DNA of 11,023 nucleotides from CAYWNK01 sp047639615 (lineage in GTDB: Bacteria > Planctomycetota > UBA1135 > GCA-002686595). A program made the position numbers and the translations under genes. Shown here piece by piece: positions 1 to 7,719 of the stretch. Position 1 is the stretch's first letter. Each line of letters begins with the position of its first letter. The DNA lies in the NCBI GenBank assembly GCA_047639615.1, contig JBLIOL010000186.1, positions 1-11,023 on the forward strand, read 5' to 3'. The notes under the pieces are model-generated. The model was not told the DNA's origin, made no database searches, and saw only the letters and a program-made list of their open reading frames with translations.

Positions 1-1272
1 GCACAACAAGCCTGTGGTGTGCACAAGTTGGGGCGTTGGCTGCCATTGGCGCTGGTGTGCTTCCTGCTGTCCTTGCTCAGCAAGGCCAGCGCCGTGACCT
101 TGCCCGCTGTCCTATTACTGCTCGATGTCTGGCCCTTGGGCCGCCTGACTCGCGCCGACAAACCCAAGGCCACCTTCGCAGCCCTCTTGCTCGAGAAGAC
201 CCCCTTCTTGGTCTTGAGCAGCGTCTTCGTAGTCCTTGGCGGTTGGGCCAAGTCCATGCAAGGCAGCGGCATGCGCAGCCTCGCGGAGCACAGCTTCGGT
301 GAGCGCATCCTGCAGGCCGCCTATGGCTTGGGCTTCTATCCGTCCAAGACCTTGATGCCCCGCGACCTGCTCCCGATCTATGAGCTGCCGAACACCCTCA
401 GCTTCAGCGACCCGCGCTTCCTGAGCGCCTTGCTGGGCTCTCTGCTCGTATTCCTACTGGCACTGGGGTACAGGCGCAGCAAGCCGGCCTGGGCGGCCAC
501 GTGGTTCGCCTTTGTACTGTTGATTTTGCCGACCCTCGGCTTTCTACAGAGCGGCGAGCAGTTGGTTGCTGATCGCTACGGCTACATCGCCTGCGCGCCC
601 TTTGCCCTCTTGCTTGGAGGCTTGCTCCAGGTCTGGACTCGGACTGGAAACCGAAAGCGCCAATGGGTCTGGGGGGCTGCCGCTCTCATGCTCGTGCCGA
701 TGCTGAATCAGACCCGTCAGCAGAGCGCACGCTGGCGCGACTCCGCCAGCCTGTACGCCCGCGGTGCAGAACTTGGCCAGAGCCCCATGCTGCTCAGCAA
801 TCTGGCCATGGTGCGCAGCACAGAGGCCTTTCAGCGGCCTGCTGAACGTAGAGCGCTGCTAACGGAGGCCTTGGACCTATCCAACCAAGCCCAGCTTGCC
901 GCCCAAGAACAGCAGCTCCAGCGCCCCGAACTCTGGCTGCACCGAGGCACGATCCTCTACAACCTGCAGCGCAGCGAGGAGGCCGTGCGCGACCTGCTTC
1001 GCTTCATCGAGCTGCGGCCGCAGCACCCCGAGGGCAGCCTGAACCTGGCCCTAGCCTTGAACAGTCTACTGCGCTACGAGGAGGCGCTTCCGCACCTCGA
1101 GTTCCTCACGCAGGCCTCACCCAACCTAGCGGTGGCCTGGAGAAGCCTGGGCCGGGCCCTTGAGGGCATCGGTAAGCCCGAGTCCGCGCTACCTGCCTAT
1201 GTGCAGGCAAATCGCTTGGAACCGGACAATGCCTTTGTGCGCTCGCGCCTGAGCGCGCTCCAAGCGCCCTGA
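1..1272 (+). CDS. Membrane glycosyltransferase-like protein with C-terminal TPR repeats, 5'-truncated by window
   Basis: The frame is open from the first base, so the start lies outside the window; a GTG at 19 is in frame but falls inside a conserved region and is probably not the start. About 423 residues are visible. Roughly six hydrophobic membrane segments lie near residues 14-46, 67-83, 141-156, 163-182, 192-212 and 221-236. The stretches SLLSKASAVTLPAVLLLLD and VADRYGYIACAPFALLLGG match the signature regions of TMTC-like proteins (DUF1736; GT-C glycosyltransferase relatives with TPRs). Three TPR units follow at about 309-342, 343-376 and 377-410, on the non-membrane side. Eukaryotic TMTC proteins O-mannosylate secreted or membrane proteins; the role of bacterial relatives is unclear, so surface protein or glycan glycosylation is inference. 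The catalytic N-terminal loop is not in the window. The stop is TGA at 1270. The family call is fairly secure, the substrate unknown. Confidence 0.75.
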   Translation, partial: AQQACGVHKLGRWLPLALVCFLLSLLSKASAVTLPAVLLLLDVWPLGRLTRADKPKATFAALLLEKTPFLVLSSVFVVLGGWAKSMQGSGMRSLAEHSFGERILQAAYGLGFYPSKTLMPRDLLPIYELPNTLSFSDPRFLSALLGSLLVFLLALGYRRSKPAWAATWFAFVLLILPTLGFLQSGEQLVADRYGYIACAPFALLLGGLLQVWTRTGNRKRQWVWGAAALMLVPMLNQTRQQSARWRDSASLYARGAELGQSPMLLSNLAMVRSTEAFQRPAERRALLTEALDLSNQAQLAAQEQQLQRPELWLHRGTILYNLQRSEEAVRDLLRFIELRPQHPEGSLNLALALNSLLRYEEALPHLEFLTQASPNLAVAWRSLGRALEGIGKPESALPAYVQANRLEPDNAFVRSRLSALQAP

Positions 1273-1585
1273 TTCGCAGGGAACTCAATCAGCGTGTTGA
1301 ACACCGAGAGGTGGATTTGATCGCAAGTTGAGACGATGGCCGCAGAGTGCCCCTAGAGAGCGAAACTCGGGGCTGCACCGCATCTAGCTAGTACAGGTCC
1401 ATCAGCGAGGAACCTACGTACCGGTGTTTCCCGATGCGACAAGAGCGATCCCCCACTGCGCTCTGCCTCTCCTACCTCATCCCAGAAAGTGCCCCTGGCG
1501 CACTAGCTGCCCGCCTCCACCAACACCTGAGGCTGGTACTGTTACGTGCCCGGTACTACGGCCAATACCTAAGCCAATCAGCCTA
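1273..1585. other. Gene-free leader between membrane protein and secreted protease
   Basis: No convincing gene lies in these 313 bp. The protease frame stays open upstream to a GTG at 1424, but the extra 54 residues are rich in Pro, Cys and Arg and would bury the signal peptide inside the protein, so I treat them as untranslated. A weak inverted repeat (GCCCC at 1349-1353 with GGGGC at 1369-1373) lies about 75 bp after the preceding stop. It has no T-run, so terminator function is doubtful. The promoter of the protease gene should be here, but I cannot identify -35 and -10 boxes with confidence. Confidence 0.5.
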
Positions 1586-3967
1586 ATGACTCTCTCACCC
1601 GTCAAGACTCTCGCAGTCTTGCTGCTGCTCACCAGCAGCGCTCTCGCTCAAACTGCCCCTCAGCAGTTCACCACTATTCCTCTTCAACAGGACTCTGGCG
1701 CCGTAGCCAACAACGGCCGCGTGCCCGATGTGGTCATCTCTTTCCCGGTCCAAATCGCCGGATCGAGCTGGTTGCGTTTGTACTTCGAAGAGGTCGACCT
1801 GGCCGGTGATGTGTTCGCCGGCGACGGTGCCATCTTGAGGATCACCTCCTGGCTCGACGGAGATGTTCAGGAGCTGAACTCGCGCCACGTAGACCAGTGG
1901 GAGAAGTCGACCGCCTACATGAACGGCGACACGGTGCAAGTGGAAGTCCTGGCCTACCCGGGCACCGGCACCTCGCGCCTCAAGTTGCGCGCTGTCGACG
2001 CAGGCCACTCCAACATCCAGGAGTCCCAGTGCGGCTCCCAGGACAACCGCACCGCTTCCAGCGACGCGCGTGCGGCACGCTTGCTACCGGTGGGTTGCAC
2101 CGGTTGGCTGATCAACGACTGCTCCCACTGCATGCTGACCGCCGGTCACTGCACAGGCAGCCTCGGCGTAGCTCAATTCAACGTGCCCCTGTCCAACGGC
2201 AACGGCAGCTTGAACAACCCGCCCGCCGCCGACCAGTACGCCATCGATGCCACCTCCTTGCAGACAAATGGCGGCCAGGGCGTAGGTAACGACTGGGGCT
2301 ACTTCGGCACCTTCCCGAACCCGAATACCGGCCTGACCGCAGCCCAGGCCCAGGGCGCGTTCTACATCCTCGGAACACCGCCCAACTCCACCGGTGGCAA
2401 CGACATTCGCATCACCGGCTACGGCGTGGATGGCGGCACGGCCAACCAAACCCAACAGACCCACGTCGGTCCCTTGGTTAACCTCAACGGCAACTCCATC
2501 GGCTATCGCACGGACACCACCGGCGGCAACTCAGGCTCGCCGGTGATCCACGAGCAAACCGGCGACGCGGTCGGCATCCACACCCACGGAGGCTGTACTA
2601 GCTCCGGCGGCAACAACTGGGGCACCAAGAGCACGCACAGTGGTTTGCAGGCGGCGCTGGCAAACCCCATGGGTATCTGCAGTAATGGCGGTATCGCGCA
2701 AGATGGGTTTGTGCCCGAGCTCATCACCCCGGGCGTACCCACGACCCTGCACATGAGCATGAGTGGCGCACCCGTCGCCGGCACCCAGATGCTGCACTAC
2801 CGCAGTAGCTCGGCTAACTCCTTCAGCGCCATCCTCATGACCGACCTCGGGGGCGGCCTGTATGAGGCTGACCTGCCTGGAATGGCTTGCGGCGACCTGC
2901 CCGAGTACTACTTCAGCGGCCAAGACTCTGGCTGCGGCACCATCACCGTACCTGAGAATGCGCCGCTGGACTTCTTCACGGTCGAGGTAGGCGTGGAAGT
3001 ACTCACCTTCGCCGATGACTTTGAGACGGACCAGGGCTGGACCACCAGTATCGTCAACGCCACCTCCGGCTTTTGGGATCGCGGGACTCCGGTCAGCGAC
3101 CCCAACAACGCCTTCGACCCCACCGCTGACGGCGACGGCAGCGGCCAGTGCTTCGTGACCGGCAACAACCTTGGCAACTCGGATGTGGATGGCGGCTCGG
3201 TGCGTTTGGTTTCGCCCGTGTTGGACTTCTCCGGCAGTGGCAAGAACCTGTTCTACCGCTACTTCCTGAACCTCTCCTTGCCCAACGGCACGGATCGCCT
3301 AGGTGTCTCCATGAGTGACTCCGGTCCCGGCGGTCCCTGGATCACCCTGGCCCTACACGAGGACAGCAATGGCCTCGATTGGACCAGTGAGATCATCACC
3401 GAAAGCGCGATTTTGGCCGCCGGCCTGACCTTCACCAACACCATGCACGTGCGCTTCATCGCACGCGACCTCGGCAGCAACACCGCCGTGGAAGCAGGCG
3501 TTGACGGAGTCAAGGTTGGTCAAGTCACCTGTAGTAGCAGCGGTCCCATCGGAACCGTCTACTGCTCACCGGCCGTCACCAACTCCACCGGTATGCCGGG
3601 CGCCATCGCCGCATCCGGTAGCGTGCAGGCGGCAACTAACGACGTGACCTTGGTCGCATCGGACCTGCCCAGCAACCAGTTCGGCTTCTTCCTGAACAGC
3701 ATGATGCAGGGCTTCGCTGCGAACCCCGGCGGCAGCCAAGGCAACCTGTGCCTGGCTGGCTCCATCGGTCGCTACAACATGCCCGTGCTCAGCACGGGAG
3801 CCACGGGAAGCATGACCCAGGTGCTCGACCTCACAAGCACCCCGACTCCCACCGGTAACGTGAGCATCCTCGCCGGCCAAACTTGGAACTTCACCGCTTG
3901 GTACCGCGATGCCAACCCTGCGGCCACCACCAACTTCACCAGCGCTGTAAGCATCGACTTCCAGTAG
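1586..3967 (+). CDS. Secreted multidomain V8/glutamyl-endopeptidase-like serine protease
   Basis: This predicted 793-residue exported protease starts at ATG 1586, chosen because a signal peptide follows directly: Lys7, a hydrophobic core at 8-20 and a likely cut after SALA (residue 21). Residues about 22-148 form a beta-rich domain. Residues about 149-357 form a chymotrypsin-fold protease of S1B type, with His188 in LTAGHC, Asp236 in GNDWGYF and Ser316 in TTGGNSGSPV. His332 in GIHTHGG lines up with the S1-pocket His of V8 protease, so cleavage after Glu is a reasonable inference. A probable Ig/FN3-like region (about 365-470) and a MAM- or lectin-like beta sandwich starting FADDFETDQGW (475-649) follow. 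Residues 656-793 form a C-terminal domain with Cys660 and Cys722 that resembles a module I recall from many planctomycete secreted proteins, perhaps for sorting or surface attachment. There is no clear Shine-Dalgarno sequence. Physiological substrate is unknown. Confidence 0.85.
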   Translation: MTLSPVKTLAVLLLLTSSALAQTAPQQFTTIPLQQDSGAVANNGRVPDVVISFPVQIAGSSWLRLYFEEVDLAGDVFAGDGAILRITSWLDGDVQELNSRHVDQWEKSTAYMNGDTVQVEVLAYPGTGTSRLKLRAVDAGHSNIQESQCGSQDNRTASSDARAARLLPVGCTGWLINDCSHCMLTAGHCTGSLGVAQFNVPLSNGNGSLNNPPAADQYAIDATSLQTNGGQGVGNDWGYFGTFPNPNTGLTAAQAQGAFYILGTPPNSTGGNDIRITGYGVDGGTANQTQQTHVGPLVNLNGNSIGYRTDTTGGNSGSPVIHEQTGDAVGIHTHGGCTSSGGNNWGTKSTHSGLQAALANPMGICSNGGIAQDGFVPELITPGVPTTLHMSMSGAPVAGTQMLHYRSSSANSFSAILMTDLGGGLYEADLPGMACGDLPEYYFSGQDSGCGTITVPENAPLDFFTVEVGVEVLTFADDFETDQGWTTSIVNATSGFWDRGTPVSDPNNAFDPTADGDGSGQCFVTGNNLGNSDVDGGSVRLVSPVLDFSGSGKNLFYRYFLNLSLPNGTDRLGVSMSDSGPGGPWITLALHEDSNGLDWTSEIITESAILAAGLTFTNTMHVRFIARDLGSNTAVEAGVDGVKVGQVTCSSSGPIGTVYCSPAVTNSTGMPGAIAASGSVQAATNDVTLVASDLPSNQFGFFLNSMMQGFAANPGGSQGNLCLAGSIGRYNMPVLSTGATGSMTQVLDLTSTPTPTGNVSILAGQTWNFTAWYRDANPAATTNFTSAVSIDFQ

Positions 3968-3980
3968 AGCTGCGAGCAAC

Positions 3981-4024
3981 AAACCGCCGCCCCTGACTCC
4001 GGTTGGAATCAGGGGCGGCGGTTT
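3981..4024. terminator. Strong, probably bidirectional, intrinsic terminator
   Basis: A perfect 16-bp inverted repeat (3981-3996 with 4009-4024) encloses 12 nt that can pair further around a GGTT loop with one mismatch. On the plus strand the stem ends in TTTT, 13 nt after the protease stop codon. On the minus strand the stem ends in TTT and lies 24 nt past the stop of the converging gene. One hairpin therefore probably ends both transcripts. Confidence 0.85.
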
Positions 4025-4047
4025 TATGTCTGCGGTTTGAGTTCGGC

Positions 4048-4755
4048 TTAGCCGAAGTCAGGCATGGGTGGCAGGCTCATATTGCCGCCACTTAAACTGT
4101 CGGTGTCCTCGTCGCCGATGTCCTCGAACTCCAACTCGGCACCCGCGTCCTCCATGTCCGTGAGTCCCGGAATATCCTCGAGGTTCGGTGTCTCGTCGCC
4201 CGTGTCCGTGAACTCGATACTGTCGTCGTCCACCACATCCAGTGCTTCCTGAACAGCGGCTTCACCCTCGTCAAAGAGGTTGCCCCAGCCGCCTTCTTCA
4301 CTGGCCTTCTTGAGCGCCACGTTGTCGTTGATCCAGCGCCTGTTGGTAGTCACGGTGCCAACCACCGGAAGCAGAACCATGTCCGTCTCAGCAGCCAACA
4401 TAGCCAGGATGTCGGCCGGCACGAGAGCCGGCATGGCCAGGGTCAACACATTACCGAAGCGCGCCAGAGGCACGAGTCCGGAGTCATGCAGGAACACCGG
4501 GTCGAACATCTCCAAGAGATCCGCGTTCGGCTTGATGAATTCGATCGGCAGGAAGGGCAACTGGAAGACCTCACAGACGACTCGGGATAGATCCCAGTCA
4601 CTGATGAGGTTGGCAGCGATCAAGGCCTCGGGGAAGGCCTGTCCGCCGTCGTTACTGCCCTGCAGCAGTTCGTTGATCGCGCCGGGTTCGACCATCTTGC
4701 GCTCGGCAAGCACTTCGGCCAGGCGGTTGTAGTCGAGTCGCTGAGAGAGTTTCAC
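4048..4755 (-). CDS. Stand-alone GspE/MshE N-terminal-domain protein with acidic tail
   Basis: This 235-residue soluble protein has no signal peptide or membrane segment. Residues about 8-65 are helical (RLAEVLAERKMV, then FPEALIAANLISDWDLSRVV) and 66-145 run from LPFLPIEF to NRRWI. This is the pattern of the N-terminal domain of type II secretion and type IV pilus ATPases (GspE_N/MshEN). In those proteins it couples the ATPase to the membrane platform and sometimes binds cyclic di-GMP. No Walker A or B motif follows; residues 150-235 are a low-complexity tail very rich in Asp and Glu. The RLGxxL nucleotide-binding motif is present only as RLAEVL, so ligand binding is uncertain. A signalling or adaptor role is inference. 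The start is GTG at 4755 without a clear Shine-Dalgarno; the next Met (residue 21) would cut into the domain. The gene converges on the protease gene and lies downstream of gyrB across a 163-bp gap, so it may have its own promoter. Confidence 0.7.
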   Translation of the reverse strand: MKLSQRLDYNRLAEVLAERKMVEPGAINELLQGSNDGGQAFPEALIAANLISDWDLSRVVCEVFQLPFLPIEFIKPNADLLEMFDPVFLHDSGLVPLARFGNVLTLAMPALVPADILAMLAAETDMVLLPVVGTVTTNRRWINDNVALKKASEEGGWGNLFDEGEAAVQEALDVVDDDSIEFTDTGDETPNLEDIPGLTDMEDAGAELEFEDIGDEDTDSLSGGNMSLPPMPDFG

Positions 4756-4850
4756 GGGGGGTCTTGTGGGGAGTAGGACGCTAGAACGTCTCCATCTCTA
4801 TCGACCCGCCCGGCTCCGGACCTGAATCACCGCGCAGCATTCCAACGCAG

Positions 4851-4912
4851 GACGGGGCAGGAAAGATTTTCCCACCCCGTCTCTAGGCAGCGTAGATGCT
4901 GCTCGCGCCTAG
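4851..4912 (-). terminator. Possible gyrB transcript end: two imperfect hairpins
   Basis: Two inverted repeats lie just past the gyrB stop. CTAGGC (4883-4888) pairs with GCCTAG (4907-4912), with GCAGC/GCTGC nested inside. GACGGGG (4851-4857) pairs with CCCCGTC (4875-4881), continuing after a two-base mismatch with GGAAA/TTTCC around a three-base loop. Neither is followed by a T-run, so this could be a terminator that works without a U-tract, an RNA-stabilising structure or chance. The rest of the 4756-4918 gap should hold the promoter of the next minus-strand gene, but I see no clear boxes. Confidence 0.35.
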
Positions 4913-4918
4913 CCCGGA

Positions 4919-7354
4919 CTAGATGTCGAGGTTGGTGATCTCGAGCGCGTACTTCTCGATGTACTCCCGACGAGCTTCCACACCGTCGCTCATGAGGATC
5001 GTGAAGATCTCATCAGCCTCCAGGGCGTCCTCGAGGGTCACCTGGTAGAGCGTGCGTGTGAAGGGATCCATGGTGGAGTCCCACAGCTGATCAGCGTTCA
5101 TCTCGCCCAGGCCCTTGTAGCGCTGGATGTCGATGCCGCTCTGGGCTGCGGTTTGAATAGCTTCCGCGAGCTCGACGATATTGCGCGACTCGCGATCCGT
5201 GCTACCACTCTTGAGGCTCCAGCTACCACCGCCGCGCAGCACAAGACCGAGGCCTTCGAGCTTGGTGAGCACCTTGCCCACAGCTTCCGTTCGCTGCAGG
5301 TGCATGGCCTGCACGTGAGCTTCAGAGAGGGGCATCTTGCTGTCGGGTCCAGAGTAGATCTGCAGATCGCCCTCGACCATTGCGGAGCGCAGTTCGAGGA
5401 AGTTCTCGTACTCCTCGCGCGTCTCGAAGAAGTTGTCGACACGATCCGCGCGGGCCCACCAACCGGGAAGCTTCTCGCCGTCCCAGCGATCGATCACCTG
5501 CGCATAGGGCAGCTCAGCCCAGTTAGGAATGGCGCCGGAGGTCAGGTCCATCAGCTCGCGCAGAGTCTCGGTTATCTCGCGCAGTTCAGAATCCTTCCAC
5601 TCGCGGTCAGCGTTGTCGTCGCGCAGGGTGGTGTTGACCACGCCCAGGTCCACGAGGTATTCGCGTAGGCCCTTCTCGTCGACGATGTAGCGGAAGTTCT
5701 TACCCTTGGTGACCTTGTACAGCGGAGGACAGGCGATGTAGAGCATGCCCGCCTCGATGATCTCCTGCATCTGGCGGAAGAAGAAGGTCAGCAGCAACGT
5801 ACGGATGTGGGAGCCGTCCACATCAGCGTCAGTCATGATGATCGTCTTACCGTAGCGCACTTTCGCCAGGTCGAATTCGGCCGCAATGCCACAACCGAGA
5901 GCTGCGATGATCAGCTGGATTTCCGTGTGGCTGAGCATCTTGTCCAGACGCGCGCGCTCCACGTTGAGGATCTTACCCTTGATGGGCAAGATGGCCTGAA
6001 TGCGTCGGTCCCGGCCCATCTTGGCCGGGCCGCCTGCCGAATCACCCTCGACGATGTAGAGCTCGGTTTCCTCGCGGTTGTTCGACTGACAGTCAGCGAG
6101 CTTGCCGGGGAGGTTGCCACTGGCCAGTGCGGATTTGCGCCTAACCAAGTCGCGCGCCTTGCGCGCCGCCTCGCGTGCTTCGCGGGCACGCACAGCTTTG
6201 AAGATGATCGTCTTGGCAACCGCCGGGTTCTCCTCGAGGTAGGTCGAGAAGAGATCCGACACTGCCGACTCGACGATGCCCTGGGCTTCGCGGTTGCCCA
6301 GCTTGTCCTTGGTCTGACCCTCGAACTGCGGGTCCGGAACCTTCAAGGAGAGGATCGCTGTTAGGCCCTCACGGAAGTCGTCGCCCGAGGGCAGCGTGTC
6401 CGAATCCCTCACCAACTTCTCGCGCTTGGCGTAGGTGTTCAGGGTTCGCGTCAGGCCGGCCTTCATGCCCGCTAGGTGCGTACCACCGCCATGGGTGTTG
6501 ATGTTGTTGACGAAGGTGTGGACGGTTTCCTGATACGCGTCCGTGTACTGCAGCGCTAGCTCCACGCCGTACTCGGAGCCCGGATCGTCGACCGAGGCGA
6601 CGTCCTTGGAGAAGTGCATGACCTCCGGGTGCAAGGCCGTGCGGTTCTTGTTGATCGAATCGACAAAGGCCTTTAGACCCTCGGGGTATTCGAAGGACTC
6701 TTCCGTGTTCGTACGATCGTCGTGCAGCTCGAGGCGCAAACCGTGAGTACCCATGAGGTACGCGGTTTCCTTCAAGCGCTTCTGCACGATCTCGTACTGC
6801 ACCTCCGTGCTGGTGAAGATCTCGGGATCGGGCTTGTAGATGATCGTTGTGCCGGTGTGATCTGTATCGCCGATGACCTCCAGCTCCGAGATTTTCTTAC
6901 CGCGCGCGAAGACCATGCGGTGGATCTTGCCGCCGTGATGAACCTGGACTTCCAATCTCACCGAGAGGGCGTTCACGCAGGAGACGCCCACGCCGTGCAA
7001 ACCACCGGAGACCTTGTAGGACTGGTCGTCGAACTTGCCGCCGGCGTGCAGTTTGGTCAGCACAACTTCAACAGCCGGCACCCCCTCCTTGGGGTGAATG
7101 CTGATGGGAATACCACGGCCGTCGTCTTCGACACGGACAGATCCATCCTCGGCCAGGATGACTCGACACTTGGTTGCGTGACCGGCGAGCGCCTCATCGA
7201 CGGAGTTGTCAACGACCTCCCAGATCAGGTGGTGCATGCCGCGCACATCGGTGTCGCCGATGTACATGGCAGGCCGCACGCGGACTGCTTCAAGGCCTTC
7301 GAGAACGGTGATGGAGGAGGCGCTGTATTCAGTGCTCTGCGGTTCTTCTGACAT
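4919..7354 (-). CDS. gyrB: DNA gyrase subunit B
   Basis: This is the ATPase and TOPRIM subunit of DNA gyrase, which with GyrA (not in this window) introduces negative supercoils ahead of replication and transcription. The 811-residue protein is complete. The GHKL ATPase domain occupies about 14-230, with Glu46 and Asn50 in WEVVDNSVDE, Asp77 and Arg80 in DDGRGIP, and the ATP-lid GGLHGVGVSCVNAL. The transducer domain carries the QTK loop (347-349). The TOPRIM domain has Glu436 in YIVEGDSAGG and the metal-binding Asp509, Asp511 and Asp513 in TDADVDGSH. The C-terminus IQRYKGLGEMN (from 744) to NLDI is typical. About 190 residues lie between the TOPRIM end (CPPLYKV) and IQRYKGLG, giving a long, E. 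coli-like GyrB rather than the roughly 640-residue form. The start ATG at 7354 is 7 nt after the dciA stop, so the genes are probably co-transcribed. No clear Shine-Dalgarno is seen. Confidence 0.98.
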   Translation of the reverse strand: MSEEPQSTEYSASSITVLEGLEAVRVRPAMYIGDTDVRGMHHLIWEVVDNSVDEALAGHATKCRVILAEDGSVRVEDDGRGIPISIHPKEGVPAVEVVLTKLHAGGKFDDQSYKVSGGLHGVGVSCVNALSVRLEVQVHHGGKIHRMVFARGKKISELEVIGDTDHTGTTIIYKPDPEIFTSTEVQYEIVQKRLKETAYLMGTHGLRLELHDDRTNTEESFEYPEGLKAFVDSINKNRTALHPEVMHFSKDVASVDDPGSEYGVELALQYTDAYQETVHTFVNNINTHGGGTHLAGMKAGLTRTLNTYAKREKLVRDSDTLPSGDDFREGLTAILSLKVPDPQFEGQTKDKLGNREAQGIVESAVSDLFSTYLEENPAVAKTIIFKAVRAREAREAARKARDLVRRKSALASGNLPGKLADCQSNNREETELYIVEGDSAGGPAKMGRDRRIQAILPIKGKILNVERARLDKMLSHTEIQLIIAALGCGIAAEFDLAKVRYGKTIIMTDADVDGSHIRTLLLTFFFRQMQEIIEAGMLYIACPPLYKVTKGKNFRYIVDEKGLREYLVDLGVVNTTLRDDNADREWKDSELREITETLRELMDLTSGAIPNWAELPYAQVIDRWDGEKLPGWWARADRVDNFFETREEYENFLELRSAMVEGDLQIYSGPDSKMPLSEAHVQAMHLQRTEAVGKVLTKLEGLGLVLRGGGSWSLKSGSTDRESRNIVELAEAIQTAAQSGIDIQRYKGLGEMNADQLWDSTMDPFTRTLYQVTLEDALEADEIFTILMSDGVEARREYIEKYALEITNLDI

Positions 7355-7361
7355 GGACTTG

Positions 7362-7706
7362 CTATCGATTCAACTTGTAGTTGATGCGCCGAATTCGCTC
7401 GGAGCCGAGCAGGCGGTTTGCTTCTTGGCGATAGGACTCGCCGGTGAAGCCTTTGAGTTGTGAGAGCTGCGGAGAGGACTCCACTTCGACGACTAATTCG
7501 CCAGCTCGAAAGGCAACGGCACGCGCGCGCCGTGACAGGTCCGGTCCCAACGCTTCGCGCCAGGCGTTGTAGACCTTCATATCCTTCAGTTGCGCGCCGA
7601 GCCCACTCGCTTGCATGAACGACCGAACCGCCTCGCCCATGGGGGCAGGCGGTCCACCGCGATCATCCTTCGCGAACTGACGTGAGTTTCGGCGTGCTTG
7701 TGACAT
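7362..7706 (-). CDS. dciA: DciA-type helicase loading factor (DUF721)
   Basis: This 114-residue protein matches the DUF721/DciA family. DciA interacts with replicative helicase DnaB and helps load it in bacteria that lack DnaC or DnaI. The first 22 residues are basic and flexible. The folded core spans about 24-111, with VYNAWREALGPDLSRRARAV around Trp49 and Gly54, then GELVVEVESSPQLSQLKGF and the ending RIRRINYKLN, all typical of the family. ATG 7706 is chosen as start because it lies 13 nt beyond the dnaN stop. The frame continues to 7781 inside dnaN, but those 25 residues do not look family-like. Placement between dnaN and gyrB fits a replication role. recF, often found next to dnaN, is absent here. 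The family call is good; the helicase-loading function is inferred from characterised relatives. Confidence 0.85.
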   Translation of the reverse strand: MSQARRNSRQFAKDDRGGPPAPMGEAVRSFMQASGLGAQLKDMKVYNAWREALGPDLSRRARAVAFRAGELVVEVESSPQLSQLKGFTGESYRQEANRLLGSERIRRINYKLNR

Positions 7707-7719
7707 AGCCTGATCTGGA

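Noticed and set aside
1424..1585. N-terminal extension of the protease frame starting at GTG 1424
   Set aside because: It would place the signal peptide 54 residues inside the protein, and its composition (Pro, Cys, Arg rich) looks non-coding.
4280..4732. 150-codon plus-strand open frame opposite the GspE-N-like gene
   Set aside because: The minus-strand frame has a recognisable domain and spans the region better; the plus-strand product is Ser/Arg-rich and unlike any known family.
5153..5668. 171-codon plus-strand open frame opposite gyrB
   Set aside because: Shadow of the conserved gyrB frame; no independent evidence.
5807..6364. 185-codon plus-strand open frame opposite gyrB
   Set aside because: Shadow of the gyrB reading frame with no domain resemblance or separate signals.
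6722..7351. 209-codon plus-strand open frame opposite gyrB
   Set aside because: It is fully antisense to a well-conserved gene; codon structure of gyrB in G+C-rich DNA leaves such frames open. No recognisable family.
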